A stretch of 64,000 nt of DNA from Streptomyces sp. XM4193. GTDB lineage: Bacteria > Actinomycetota > Actinomycetes > Streptomycetales > Streptomycetaceae. The notes beneath the pieces are model-generated. The model was not told the DNA's origin, ran no database searches, and saw only the letters and a list, made by a program, of their open reading frames with translations. Position 1 is the first letter of the stretch; the number at the start of each line of letters is the position of its first letter. The DNA is taken from positions 33,681 through 97,680 of the forward strand of contig NZ_JALLGK010000013.1 of the NCBI RefSeq assembly GCF_023072595.1, in the 5' to 3' direction. Made by a program: the position numbers and the translations under genes. This document shows positions 7,853 to 16,180 of this stretch, piece by piece.

Positions 7853-9331
7853 ATGAACGACCAGATCCACTCCGGCGACGACGGGCACGGTGAGCTCGGC
7901 GACGCCGAGTACGCGGAGTTCATGGAGCTCGCCGCGCAGGAGGGCTTCGACCCCGAGGACATCGAGGGCGCGCTGGACGAGGCCGGCCACGGGCCGCTGC
8001 CCGTGCTCGCCGTCGTGGGCCGCCCCAACGTCGGCAAGTCGACGCTGGTGAACCGCATCCTCGGCCGCCGCGAGGCAGTCGTCGAGGACCGTCCGGGCGT
8101 CACCAGGGACCGGGTGACCTACGAGGCCGAGTGGGCCGGCCGCCGCTTCAAGGTGGTCGACACCGGAGGTTGGGAGCAGGACGTCCTCGGCATCGACGCC
8201 TCGGTGGCCGCCCAGGCCGAGTTCGCCATCGAGGCGGCCGACGCGGTAATCTTCGTGGTCGACGCCGGAGTCGGCGCCACCGACACCGACGAGGCCGTCG
8301 TCAAGCTGCTGCGCCGCGCGGGCAAGCCCGTGGTGCTCTGCGCCAACAAGGTCGACGGCCAGTCCGGCGAGGCGGACGCGGCGATGCTGTGGTCGCTGGG
8401 TCTCGGCGAGCCGCACCCGGTCTCCGCACTGCACGGCCGCGGCACCGGCGACATGCTCGACGAGGTGCTGAAGGTCCTGCCCGAGGCGCCCGCCCAGACG
8501 TTCGGGCAGGTCCTCGGCGGCCCGCGCCGCATCGCCCTCATCGGCCGCCCCAACGTCGGCAAGTCCTCGCTGCTGAACAAGGTCGCCGGCGAGAACCGCG
8601 TGGTGGTCAACGAGGTCGCCGGCACCACCCGTGACCCGGTGGACGAGCGCATCGAACTGGCCGGCCGCACCTGGACGTTCGTCGACACCGCAGGCATCCG
8701 CCGCCGCGTGCACCTCACCGAGGGCGCGGACTACTACGCCTCGCTGCGCACCGCGGCCGCGCTGGAGAAGGCGGAGGTCGCGGTCGTGCTGATCGACGTC
8801 AGCGAGCCGATCAGCGTGCAGGACACCCGGATCATCAGCATGGCGGTGGACTCCGGCCGTGCCGTGGTGATCGCGTACAACAAGTGGGACACCCTCGACG
8901 ACGAGCGCCGCTTCTACCTGGAGCGCGAGATCGAGCGCGATCTCGTCCAGGTCCAGTGGGCGCCCAGGGTCAACATCTCGGCCGCCACCGGCCGGCACAC
9001 CGAGAAGCTGGTGCCGGCCATGGACACCGCGCTGGAGGGCTGGGAGACGCGCGTCCCGACCGGGCGGCTGAACGCCTTCCTCGGCGAGATCGCCGCCTCC
9101 CACCCGCACCCGGTGCGCGGCGGCAAGCAGCCGCGTGTGCTGTTCGGCACCCAGGCCGGCACCCGCCCGCCGCGGTTCGTGCTCTTCGCCTCGGGCTTCC
9201 TGGAGGCGGGCTACCGTCGGTTCATCGAGCGCCGGTTGCGCGAGGAGTTCGGCTTCCGCGGCACCCCGATCCAGGTGTCGGTACGGGTTCGGGAGAAGCG
9301 CGGCCGGGGCGGACGCAACGCCCGCAAGTAG
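7853..9331 (+). CDS. der: Ribosome-biogenesis GTPase Der (EngA)
   Basis: Der is an essential tandem GTPase of 50S maturation. Two G domains are visible, each with GRPNVGKS (residues near 57 and 234), DTGGW / DTAGI G3 motifs and NKVD / NKWD G4 motifs. The KH-like C-terminal domain ends in the basic tail VREKRGRGGRNARK. The 50-residue acidic N-terminal extension is usual for actinobacterial Der. The ATG at 7853 is preceded by GGGACAGGAC. A hairpin at 9380-9414 separates it from the convergent gene. Confidence 0.97.
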   Translation: MNDQIHSGDDGHGELGDAEYAEFMELAAQEGFDPEDIEGALDEAGHGPLPVLAVVGRPNVGKSTLVNRILGRREAVVEDRPGVTRDRVTYEAEWAGRRFKVVDTGGWEQDVLGIDASVAAQAEFAIEAADAVIFVVDAGVGATDTDEAVVKLLRRAGKPVVLCANKVDGQSGEADAAMLWSLGLGEPHPVSALHGRGTGDMLDEVLKVLPEAPAQTFGQVLGGPRRIALIGRPNVGKSSLLNKVAGENRVVVNEVAGTTRDPVDERIELAGRTWTFVDTAGIRRRVHLTEGADYYASLRTAAALEKAEVAVVLIDVSEPISVQDTRIISMAVDSGRAVVIAYNKWDTLDDERRFYLEREIERDLVQVQWAPRVNISAATGRHTEKLVPAMDTALEGWETRVPTGRLNAFLGEIAASHPHPVRGGKQPRVLFGTQAGTRPPRFVLFASGFLEAGYRRFIERRLREEFGFRGTPIQVSVRVREKRGRGGRNARK

Positions 9332-9379
9332 CAGCGGCAGCAGGGGAGTCCGGGCCGTGTGCCCGGACCGCCCGCCGCC

Positions 9380-9414
9380 GGGCCCGCGCGCACCCGGCCG
9401 GAGTGCGCGGGCCC
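9380..9414. terminator. Bidirectional terminator between der and the convergent small gene
   Basis: GGGCCCGCGC...AC (9380-9393) pairs with GTGCGCGGGCCC (9403-9414), with a 2-nt bulge. It lies between convergent stops at 9331 and 9434. Confidence 0.55.
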
Positions 9415-9433
9415 CTGGACGGGTGCCTCCGGG

Positions 9434-9763
9434 TCAGAGCCCGTGCTCGCGCGCCTCACCGCGCCCGGGCGGCAGTGCGGCCGGCCGCGAGTGGCCCCGC
9501 AGTCGGCGGTCTTCGTGCCAGGAGCCGGAGAGACCGGTGCTGTACAGCGTGCCGAAGCCCTCGAAGCGCAACGATTCCTCGCCGGACCGGTCGCCGGGCA
9601 GAGTGCGGAAGAGCCGTCGGTACTCCGCGTAGAGCGCGTCGTAGATGGGGGTGTTGGAGCGCTCCCGGGAAGCGCGGTCGGCGGTCTCGCGGGCGGGTCG
9701 CATGCCGGGGATCTGGCTGTGGACGGGCTGCGGACGGGGTCGGGAAGGTTCGTATGGCTGCAC
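9434..9763 (-). CDS. Small conserved hypothetical protein
   Basis: I do not recognise a domain. The 109-aa reading (GTG at 9763) has a disordered N-terminus and a compact core, PIYDALYAEYRRLFRTLPGDRSGEESLRFEGF, which looks like a conserved Streptomyces short protein. An internal ATG at 9703 gives an 89-aa version that still contains the whole core. Neither start has a convincing ribosome-binding site. No transmembrane or signal segment is visible. Confidence 0.6.
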   Translation of the reverse strand: MQPYEPSRPRPQPVHSQIPGMRPARETADRASRERSNTPIYDALYAEYRRLFRTLPGDRSGEESLRFEGFGTLYSTGLSGSWHEDRRLRGHSRPAALPPGRGEAREHGL

Positions 9764-9777
9764 ACCGTGGCCAACGA

Positions 9778-9810
9778 CCGCACGGCCCCGCTGGATGCGG
9801 GGCCGTGCGG
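9778..9810 (-). terminator. Terminator after the 9837-10613 gene
   Basis: A perfect 14-bp stem (CCGCACGGCCCCGC at 9778-9791 with 9797-9810) closes on the 5-nt loop TGGAT. It is 26 nt beyond the stop of the minus-strand gene ending at 9837. Confidence 0.75.
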
Positions 9811-9836
9811 GCGAACGTGTGCCGGACTACCACCGG

Positions 9837-10613
9837 TCAGGTGCCCGCCAGCGGCATCGCGGCGGCCACCAGGCTGCCGTTCGCCGCGGCCTTCTCCAGC
9901 GCCTGGCGCATCAGGTCCTCGCGCGGCTGGTCGCCGACCCAGCCGGTGGGGGTGGCGTACACGAGCACCGTGCTGTTGCGGTTGGCGGTGCTGCGCCACT
10001 CGTCGGTCACCGGCAGCGGCTGGTGCGCCTGCCACCACGACTCGGTCGGAGTGCCCTCCGGGCCGGGCTGGAGCACCGCGTGCAGCTGCCCGGCCGCCAT
10101 CAGGACCGACCAGCCGGGAATGGCCGCGGGCATCCGGTCGATGTCGCCGAGCGTGCTGAACCCGTGCTCCAGCAGCAGGGTGAGGAACTCGTCCTGCGTA
10201 CCCGTCGAGCCGGGACGGACGATCGCGGCGCTCGGCTCGACGACGATCGCCGCGCGCAGCTGGTCGCCGACCAGCACCTGGCCGCACGTGACCTTCAGAA
10301 CCGCCTGCTCGCCCGGGCTGCCGGGGGCTTCGGCGGAGTCACCGGTGATGGTGCGCACGGCACCCTGGATCTGCTCCTCGCTGACCCGCACGATCTGCGA
10401 GGGCACGCAGGTGGCGTGGGCGAAGGCGAGCACGGCCGTCTCGTCGCCGATGAACAGTACGGTGCTGGTGCGCTCCTTGCCGGTGTCGCCCGGAGTGCGG
10501 CAGGAGGTGCAGTCGTAGCTGCCGGGGGCGGTCTCGCCGGCGAGGAGGCGGGTGACCTCTTCTTCGCCGATCTCGGCGCGTACGTCGTCACTGACGTCAA
10601 GGATGGGGGACAC
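9837..10613 (-). CDS. Conserved hypothetical protein, probably cytoplasmic
   Basis: I cannot assign a family. The 258-aa protein has no signal peptide or membrane segment. It contains one CTSC pair near residue 35 and two later single cysteines. A long mixed alpha/beta region includes the clear amphipathic helix TQDEFLTLLLEHGF and a conserved-looking PGWSVLMAAGQLHAVLQPG. The GTG at 10613 has AGGAG 6 nt upstream, and that site lies inside a 13-bp palindrome (CAGGAG-A-CTCCTG, 10613-10625). It ends in a strong terminator, so it is probably monocistronic. Confidence 0.75.
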   Translation of the reverse strand: MSPILDVSDDVRAEIGEEEVTRLLAGETAPGSYDCTSCRTPGDTGKERTSTVLFIGDETAVLAFAHATCVPSQIVRVSEEQIQGAVRTITGDSAEAPGSPGEQAVLKVTCGQVLVGDQLRAAIVVEPSAAIVRPGSTGTQDEFLTLLLEHGFSTLGDIDRMPAAIPGWSVLMAAGQLHAVLQPGPEGTPTESWWQAHQPLPVTDEWRSTANRNSTVLVYATPTGWVGDQPREDLMRQALEKAAANGSLVAAAMPLAGT

Positions 10614-11038
10614 AGGAGACTCCTGGCGTTCGGTGCTGTTTCACAAGGACAACGGGTCTGCGGCCCCTCGGTCACGCAACCGGCCCCGCCGGTATGACAT
10701 CCGCGGCTCGCACCCGCCCCTCCGCCGACCGGGTGGCCGCCTGCCGTACGCCCGACCGGTCGGCGGCGCGAGCGGTCCGGCGTCCGCGGCGTGGGCTCCG
10801 CCCGCAGCTCCGCCCGCAGCTCCGTCACGACGGCTGCTTCACCGACTGCGCACAACTTCCCAACAAAACCCGTCGATCGGGCCAACCCGAGAGGCCTCTG
10901 GGGCGTCTGACTTCTTGAAGGGCGGAGGAAGCGGACGCGCTCCCCGCACCGCACCACGGACAGAGGACCCATGTTCAGCGCCCTCCCGCAGCTCATCGCC
11001 CCCGCGGTCGGCGGCACGCCCGGAAGGAGAGGCGCCCT
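10614..11038. other. 425-bp divergent intergenic region
   Basis: No gene is supported here. It separates divergent genes starting at 10613 (-) and 11039 (+), and contains the ECF-like promoter at 10882-10910 and a ribosome-binding site GGAAGGAG at 11022-11029. The stretch around 10850-10920 is AT-richer than its surroundings, consistent with a promoter. Confidence 0.5.
10882..10910 (+). promoter_or_regulatory. Candidate ECF (SigE-type) promoter
   Basis: CCAACC (10882-10887), a 16-nt spacer and CGTCTGA (10904-10910) match the AAC(C)/CGTC architecture of extracytoplasmic-function sigma factors such as S. coelicolor SigE. Transcription would begin near 10917, about 120 nt before the GTG at 11039. 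Confidence 0.5.
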
Positions 11039-11917
11039 GTGACCACCGCTGCCCGCCGCTCGGTTCCGGGCCCCCGCCCCACCGCCGGCGCTCCGGTCGC
11101 GGACTGCACCGCGGACACCGCGGGAGGGCTCACCTTCGACATCGCGCTGGGAGGCCGCAAGGAGCGGTGGGACGCCGGTCTGCTGCTGCACGGCGCGCAG
11201 GACGGCGCGGACCCCGTGCGCCTGCCGCTGGTGCCCGCGGGGGCGGAAGTGCTGCGCGCGGTGCTGCCGAGCACCATGCGGCTCGCCGAGGGCCGTTGGC
11301 GCGCAAGTCTGGTGCTGGGCGACCGGGCGCCGCGCAGACTCCGGTCCGGCGCGCACGATCTGCGCTCGCTGGTGGCCAGGGTGCCGCGAACCGGACGCAC
11401 CTGGCTGGGGGTTCGCATCCCGTACCGCACCCAGGGCGGAGGTCTCTCGGTGCGGTCCTGGCACCGCTGGCCGCATGCCGAGGCGAGCGAACTGCGGGTG
11501 GAGGACGGCGGGATGACGGTCCGCGGCCGGTTGCACGGCGCGGACTTCGCGGACGGGGCACGGCTGGAGGTCCGTGCCCGCGACGGCGGCGCGGTCGCGC
11601 TGGGCGTTCCGCTGGTCAGGGACGAGCACAGCTTCACGGCGCGGCTGCCGCTGGAGGGGCTGGCCGAACAGCCGCAGGAGAGCGGCTGGTTGCTGTGGCT
11701 GCGTCCGGGCGGTGACGTCCCCGCGGTACGCGTCGCCCGCATCCTCGACGATCTGGTGGACAAGCGTCATGCGGTCCGCTACCCGGCCGTTCCGCTGCTC
11801 TCCGGCACCAAGGGCGTACGCCCCTGCTACACCGGGGACAACGACCTGGCCATCCGCTGGGAGAGCCGCACGCCCGCCGACGATCTGCGCACCGGCCGGA
11901 CCGCCCTGCCCGGCTGA
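11039..11917 (+). CDS. Conserved hypothetical beta-rich protein
   Basis: I do not recognise a family. The 292-aa product lacks a signal peptide or membrane helix. It is rich in alternating hydrophobic strands, with repeated units of the type LEVRARDGGAVALGVPLVRDE that suggest tandem beta-sandwich modules. Near the C-terminus is CYTGDNDLAIRW, a motif I associate only loosely with modules found beside actinobacterial glycosyl/glycerophosphotransferases. The GTG at 11039 has GGAAGGAG 9 nt upstream. An ECF-type promoter (10882-10910) would place it in an envelope-stress regulon, which is inference. Confidence 0.75.
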   Translation: MTTAARRSVPGPRPTAGAPVADCTADTAGGLTFDIALGGRKERWDAGLLLHGAQDGADPVRLPLVPAGAEVLRAVLPSTMRLAEGRWRASLVLGDRAPRRLRSGAHDLRSLVARVPRTGRTWLGVRIPYRTQGGGLSVRSWHRWPHAEASELRVEDGGMTVRGRLHGADFADGARLEVRARDGGAVALGVPLVRDEHSFTARLPLEGLAEQPQESGWLLWLRPGGDVPAVRVARILDDLVDKRHAVRYPAVPLLSGTKGVRPCYTGDNDLAIRWESRTPADDLRTGRTALPG

Positions 11918-12054
11918 GCCGCACCCGCTGAGCCGCGGCCGCCCTCGTACCCGTACCCGTACGCGCCGCCACCGCCCCGGGCCCGCCGGCCGGCGCAACG
12001 GGCCCGGGCGGGCGGCGCAACGGGCCTGGGGCGGGCGGCGGCACGGCCTGCTGG

Positions 12055-12060
12055 CAGACT
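12055..12060 (+). promoter_or_regulatory. -10-like hexamer before the WYL regulator
   Basis: CAGACT ends 6 nt before the ATG at 12067, which lacks a Shine-Dalgarno sequence. It is a weaker match to TAnnnT than others in this window. Confidence 0.25.
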
Positions 12061-12066
12061 CCTCCC

Positions 12067-13038
12067 ATGGTCGAGACCTCCGCGCGCCTGCTGCGTCTGC
12101 TGGCTCTTCTCCAGACGCGACGGGAGTGGTCCGGCGGCGATCTCTCGGCCCGTCTGGGAGTGAGCCCCCGCACGGTGCGACGCGACGTCGAACGCCTGCG
12201 CGGGCTGGGCTACCCGGTGCACTCGGCCACGGGCACCGCCGGCGGCTACCGGCTGGGCGCGGGCGCCCAGTTGCCGCCGCTGCTGCTGGACGACGAGGAG
12301 GCGGTGGCGGTCGCGGTCGGGCTGCGTGCGGCGGTCAACAGCGGTGTGGCGGGCGTGGAGGAGTCCTCGGTGCGCGCTCTCGGCAAGCTGGAACAGGTCC
12401 TTCCGCACCGGCTGCGTCGCCGGGTCGGCGCGCTGAACTCCTTCACCGCGCCCATGCGGCACCGCGTCGAGGGACCTTCGATCGACGCGGCGACGCTGGT
12501 CGAGCTCGCCCACGCCTGCCGCGACCACAACCGGCTGCGGTTCCACTACGAATCCCACGACGGCAGCGCCACCGCGCGCGTCGTCGAGCCCTGCGGGCTG
12601 GTGAGCAGCTACCGGCGCTGGTACCTGGTCGGCTGGGACACCGACCGCGGGGACTGGCGCACCTTCCGGGTCGACCGACTGACGCTCGCGCCGCCGCACG
12701 GTCCGCGGTTCGAGCCCCGTACGCCCCCTGCCGACGACCTGGCCGCCTACGTCTCGGAGGGGGTCTCCACCCGCGCCCACGCGGTGCGCGCCACCGTCCT
12801 GCTGCGGATGCCCGTCGAGGAGGCGGCGGCGCTCGTGCGGCCGTCGACCGGCTCCCTGGAGGCCGTGGACGCGGACAGCTGCCTGCTGCGCACCGGGTCC
12901 TATTCGCTGGAGTCGGTGGTGATCCACCTGCTCTTCTACGGGGTGGACTTCACCGTGCTGGAGCCGGTCGAGATGCTTGATCAACTGGTCGCATTGCGGG
13001 ACCGGTTGAGCCGTTCGCTGGACTCCTCGAAGAGCTGA
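12067..13038 (+). CDS. WYL-domain transcriptional regulator (YafY/DeoR-like)
   Basis: The 323-aa protein has an N-terminal HTH_11 winged helix (LSARLGVSPRTVRRDVERLRGLGYPVH, residues about 27-53), the GGYRLGAG wing, and a WYL ligand-binding domain starting near residue 150. That domain contains RWYLVGWDTDRGDWRTFRVDRL. It ends with the WCX extension. WYL proteins bind nucleic-acid-derived or other small ligands and control stress or damage genes. No target is evident: the neighbours are unrelated and transcribed separately. Confidence 0.9.
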   Translation: MVETSARLLRLLALLQTRREWSGGDLSARLGVSPRTVRRDVERLRGLGYPVHSATGTAGGYRLGAGAQLPPLLLDDEEAVAVAVGLRAAVNSGVAGVEESSVRALGKLEQVLPHRLRRRVGALNSFTAPMRHRVEGPSIDAATLVELAHACRDHNRLRFHYESHDGSATARVVEPCGLVSSYRRWYLVGWDTDRGDWRTFRVDRLTLAPPHGPRFEPRTPPADDLAAYVSEGVSTRAHAVRATVLLRMPVEEAAALVRPSTGSLEAVDADSCLLRTGSYSLESVVIHLLFYGVDFTVLEPVEMLDQLVALRDRLSRSLDSSKS

Positions 13039-13275
13039 GCGAACCCCCGTCCTTTCCCGCGGGCACAGCCGGGAGCAGGCGCACGGTTTATTCCGCGGGC
13101 CATTGCGGGGGAGGTGCGGAACCCGCTCGTGGAGGCCGTCGGAATAACGCTCGAATCCCGTGCCGGACGTCTACGGAAAATACTTCGGACCGCCGGGTGA
13201 ATGGCGTCCCGACTGTGACACAAGCGTGACGGCTCGAAGATCCGTGCGGCACTTCCGTGTGGTGCGCCCGGCCCG

Positions 13276-13281
13276 TACGGT
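13276..13281 (+). promoter_or_regulatory. -10 element for leaderless I78 inhibitor gene
   Basis: TACGGT lies exactly 7 nt before the ATG at 13289, which has no ribosome-binding site. Confidence 0.45.
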
Positions 13282-13288
13282 GGCGGAC

Positions 13289-13504
13289 ATGGATGACCGA
13301 CCCGCAGAGCCGACCGAACGGACCGACGACCCGGAGGCCTACGTCGGGCTGCCCGGCGGAGAGGCCGAGGAGCAGGCGCGCAGCCGCGGCTGGGCCAACG
13401 TACGGAGTCTGCCGCCGGGCGCGATGATCACCATGGAGTACGTGGAGGGCCGGCTGAACTTCACCGTCGAGGACGAGAAGGTGGTCCGCTGCTGGCAGGG
13501 CTGA
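13289..13504 (+). CDS. Peptidase inhibitor I78 family protein
   Basis: This small 71-aa protein carries the I78 signature YVGLPGGEAEEQARSRGW, then RSLPPGAMITMEYVEGRLNF, and ends EDEKVVRCWQG. I78 members are compact potato-inhibitor-like serine-protease inhibitors. This one has no signal peptide, so it would act in the cytoplasm or be released by lysis. The ATG at 13289 is set by a -10 hexamer 7 nt upstream (leaderless). The frame continues upstream to 13160, but that part shows no homology. Confidence 0.85.
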   Translation: MDDRPAEPTERTDDPEAYVGLPGGEAEEQARSRGWANVRSLPPGAMITMEYVEGRLNFTVEDEKVVRCWQG

Positions 13505-13560
13505 CGCCTGTCGCCGCTTCGGCCGCAGACCCCGCCGCGACCGCCCGAGCAGGCGGCCCC

Positions 13561-13589
13561 GCCCCGTGTTCCGCGACGGAGCACGGGGC
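13561..13589. terminator. Bidirectional terminator between I78 and PAP2 genes
   Basis: GCCCCGTGTTCCG (13561-13573) pairs with CGGAGCACGGGGC (13577-13589) with one G-U pair and a 3-nt loop. It lies between convergent genes. Confidence 0.65.
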
Positions 13590-13655
13590 GGAGTGCGTCC
13601 CGCTGTGCGGACGCCCACCGGCTCCCGGGCGCCGGTCGTGCGGCGCCGGCGGGGG

Positions 13656-14630
13656 TCAGTTCCACGGCGCCGGCGAGAGCGCGCGGCCGGTGCGCCCGTC
13701 CTGCGGTCTGCGCCGCGTGCCGCGCAGCGCGGGGGCCCGTACCGCGTGGGTGCGGGTGCCGCCGTGCGGCGGCCCGCCCGTACCGCCACGGTGCCGGTCG
13801 GACGCGGCCGGGCTGCTGCTCGCCCGGTCGGCAGCCGGACGCACCGGCCAGGGCGTCCCGGTGCCGACCGGCGGCGGGGAGAGGAACGGCAGCCGCACAG
13901 CGCCGCGCATTCTGGCCCAGTAGACCTCGATGTGCTCCTGGATGCGGGCGATCACCGGTTCGCCCCAGGGCAGGGCCAGCAGGATCAGCAGCCCGGCGGC
14001 CCAGCCGAGGAGGACGTCGCTGACCCAGTGCGTACCGAGGTAGACCGTGGTCGTGCCCACCCCCAGGGCGAAGACCGCGGCGAGGATCGAGAGCCAGCGG
14101 CGGGCTCTGGGCGTACTGGCCAGATAGGCGAGCACGCCCCAGGTCACGACGGCGTTGGCCGTGTGACCCGAGGGAAATATGTCCCCGGTCAGGAACATCT
14201 CGTTGGAGCCCATGATGTTCGCGTAGTGCGGTCCTTCGCGGCCCATGCCCAGCTTGGCCGCTCCGACGGTCACGTTCAGCGCCAGCAGCGCCGAGGCCAG
14301 TACGAGCAGCGGCCGTATCGTCCGCTGCCGCCAGGAGCGCCAGCCGAGCCAGGCGGCGACCAGCACCGCGGTCGGCCCGCGCTGCCCCATCACGACGAAG
14401 TAGTCGAGGAACGCGTGCAGCTCCGGCCACTGCTTGTACGGGCGGAAGAGCATCACCTGCCAGTCCATCCGGACCAGGAGCGAGGTGTTCAGCACGGCCA
14501 CGACGATCGCCACGTAGAACCCCAGCGTCGCCGCGAACAGCGACCGGCGCACGGCACTCATGCCGGGGGGCGGGATCGTTGGCCGCACTGGCTCCTGCTC
14601 CAGGCGGGCGAGGACACGGTCGGTACGCAC
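13656..14630 (-). CDS. PAP2-family membrane phosphatase-like protein with altered signature
   Basis: The 324-aa protein has about six transmembrane segments and a PAP2 core. Phosphatase motif 2 (FPSGHTANAV) and the His-Asp of motif 3 (THWVSD) are intact. The motif-1 stretch KLGMGREGP lacks the usual Arg of KX6RP, and motif 3 reads TTVYLGTH where SR is expected. Catalytic competence is therefore uncertain; lipid phosphate or undecaprenyl-pyrophosphate would be the family substrates. The last 95 residues are a hydrophilic Arg/Pro/Gly-rich tail. The GTG at 14630 follows TAATCT by exactly 7 nt (leaderless). Confidence 0.88.
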   Translation of the reverse strand: MRTDRVLARLEQEPVRPTIPPPGMSAVRRSLFAATLGFYVAIVVAVLNTSLLVRMDWQVMLFRPYKQWPELHAFLDYFVVMGQRGPTAVLVAAWLGWRSWRQRTIRPLLVLASALLALNVTVGAAKLGMGREGPHYANIMGSNEMFLTGDIFPSGHTANAVVTWGVLAYLASTPRARRWLSILAAVFALGVGTTTVYLGTHWVSDVLLGWAAGLLILLALPWGEPVIARIQEHIEVYWARMRGAVRLPFLSPPPVGTGTPWPVRPAADRASSSPAASDRHRGGTGGPPHGGTRTHAVRAPALRGTRRRPQDGRTGRALSPAPWN

Positions 14631-14636
14631 GCAATA

Positions 14637-14690
14637 GAGATTACAGCGGGTGACGGCAGTCGCCGCTCTCGGGACGGCCTTCGTAATCTC
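14637..14690. promoter_or_regulatory. Mirror-image TAATCT promoter pair
   Basis: GAGATTAC (14637-14644) and GTAATCTC (14683-14690) form an inverted repeat 38 nt apart. Each arm contains TAATCT facing outward, and each hexamer ends exactly 7 nt before a start codon (GTG 14630 on the minus strand, ATG 14697 on the plus strand). This looks like a symmetric divergent leaderless promoter. Confidence 0.4.
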
Positions 14691-14696
14691 GATGTG

Positions 14697-14837
14697 ATGT
14701 GGAATGTGGTCTGCGCCGCACTTCCGGCCTGCGGTGTTACCGCCTTTATGGACTCCCGGTTTACCTATCCACGGATAATCCGGAGAGCGCGGTACTTGGA
14801 TTCTCCTTTACTTACCGTGCAGTCCATCGAGGATTAA
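14697..14837 (+). CDS. Possible 46-aa small protein
   Basis: A short frame (beginning MWNVVCAALPACG, ending LTVQSIED) starts 7 nt after a -10-like TAATCT. Its local base composition is much poorer in GC than the flanks and it lacks the third-position GC bias of real Streptomyces genes, which argues against coding. I recognise nothing in it. It is listed because of the symmetric promoter at 14637-14690. Confidence 0.2.
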   Translation: MWNVVCAALPACGVTAFMDSRFTYPRIIRRARYLDSPLLTVQSIED

Positions 14838-14871
14838 CCGGAAAAGCACCGGCCACTTCCCGCTCCGCCGC

Positions 14872-16167
14872 TCACGGCGGACCGGATCCGTGCAGCCAGA
14901 ACGCTCCGTACACCGCCGCCACCGCGCTCAGCAGACCCAGTGCGAGGACCGCGGTCCGGGTCCGCGACCGCGCCATCGCCACCGCGAGCGGCAACAACAG
15001 CGGAAAGGCCGGCAGCAGCAGCCGGGGCTTGGAGCCGAAGTACCCCTTGGCACACAGCGCGAGTGCCACCACCAGCGCGGTGTACGCCAGCAGCGCCGGC
15101 GGCTGGCCCCCGCGGAAGCAGAGCACCAGCGCCCACACCACCAGGCCCACCCCGGCGATCAGCGCCAGCCCGGCGAGCAGCTGGAGCGGGCCGCCGACCA
15201 GGAACCCGCCGACGAACCGGGCGAAGGCGAGCCCGCCGTCGAAACCGTTGCCCCATTCCCCCTGCACGTCCAGATAGCCGGTGACGCTCTCCCGGCGCAC
15301 ACCGACCCAGGTCGCGTAGCCGAGGAAGCCGACCGGTGCCACCAGCAGCCCGCACACCGCGCGCACCGGCAGACGTCGTTCGCGGTACAGCCGCAGCGCC
15401 GCGGTCACCCACAGCGCGGCGACCAGCGCCGCACCCACCGGCCGCGTCAGCCCGGCCAGCGCGGTCAACCCGCCGGCCCACACCCAGCGATCGGTGAGAA
15501 CCGCGTACAGCGCCCACGCGGCAAGCGCGGTGAAGAGCGATTCGCTGTACGCCATCGACTGCACGATGCCGACCGGAACCGCGGCCCACAGCACGGCGAG
15601 CAGTGTGCCGGCCCGGCGCCCGTGCAGCAGATCGCCGATCGCGAAGAGCCCCCAGGCCGCGGCCAGGGAGGCGACCGCGGACACCAGCAGGCCCGCGTCG
15701 GCGACCGAGAGGGAGGTGACCTCGGCGATGCCGCGTTCCAGCCAGGGCAGCAGGGGGAAGAAGGCGAGATCGGGGTGGGTGGCGCCGTCGTCGAGCACGG
15801 CGGTGTAGCCGTAGCCGTTCTCGGCGATGCGGGAGTACCAGAGCGAGTCCCAGCGGGCGGAGAGCAGTTGCCGGCCGTCGCGGTCGCTCAGCCCGGCCCA
15901 GACCAGCAGCACCACGGCGACCAGCGTCCGTACGGCCGCGTAGGCCAGCAGGGCCGGCGCCGCGTGGCGCAGCGCGCGTACGGCGCGGTGCCCGGTCCCG
16001 CCCGGGGCCGGGCCGCCCGCGGACGGCGGCGCCGGGGAGCGACGCGGCCGGGGCACGGGGCGCGGGCCGGTGTCGCGGCCGGTCTCGGGGGTCCGGTACG
16101 GGCCCGGGATCCGGCTTCGGGGTATGTGGCCCGTCCCGGTCTTCGGGCGGCCGTCTGGATCGCTCAC
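14872..16167 (-). CDS. GT-C fold mannosyltransferase-like membrane protein (PIG-V-like)
   Basis: The 431-aa product begins with a 70-residue Pro/Arg-rich cytoplasmic tail followed by about ten transmembrane helices. After the first helix comes the lumenal-type motif RWDSLWYSRIAENGYGY, characteristic of the PIG-V/GT76-like polyprenyl-phosphate-sugar transferases, and later HPDLAFFPLLPWLER. It probably transfers mannose from a polyprenyl carrier to an outer-face acceptor. The GTG at 16167 is chosen because GATAAT ends exactly 7 nt upstream. The frame extends beyond to 16446 without homology. Confidence 0.82.
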   Translation of the reverse strand: MSDPDGRPKTGTGHIPRSRIPGPYRTPETGRDTGPRPVPRPRRSPAPPSAGGPAPGGTGHRAVRALRHAAPALLAYAAVRTLVAVVLLVWAGLSDRDGRQLLSARWDSLWYSRIAENGYGYTAVLDDGATHPDLAFFPLLPWLERGIAEVTSLSVADAGLLVSAVASLAAAWGLFAIGDLLHGRRAGTLLAVLWAAVPVGIVQSMAYSESLFTALAAWALYAVLTDRWVWAGGLTALAGLTRPVGAALVAALWVTAALRLYRERRLPVRAVCGLLVAPVGFLGYATWVGVRRESVTGYLDVQGEWGNGFDGGLAFARFVGGFLVGGPLQLLAGLALIAGVGLVVWALVLCFRGGQPPALLAYTALVVALALCAKGYFGSKPRLLLPAFPLLLPLAVAMARSRTRTAVLALGLLSAVAAVYGAFWLHGSGPP

Positions 16168-16174
16168 CCGCCCG

Positions 16175-16180
16175 ATTATC
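16175..16180 (-). promoter_or_regulatory. -10 element for leaderless GT-C gene
   Basis: On the minus strand GATAAT ends 7 nt before the GTG at 16167. This hexamer fixes the start well downstream of the longest open frame. Confidence 0.45.

Noticed and set aside
13088..13147. TTATTCCG and CGGAATAA inverted repeat after the WYL gene
   Set aside because: The arms are 8 bp and 44 nt apart, too weak to call a terminator or operator.
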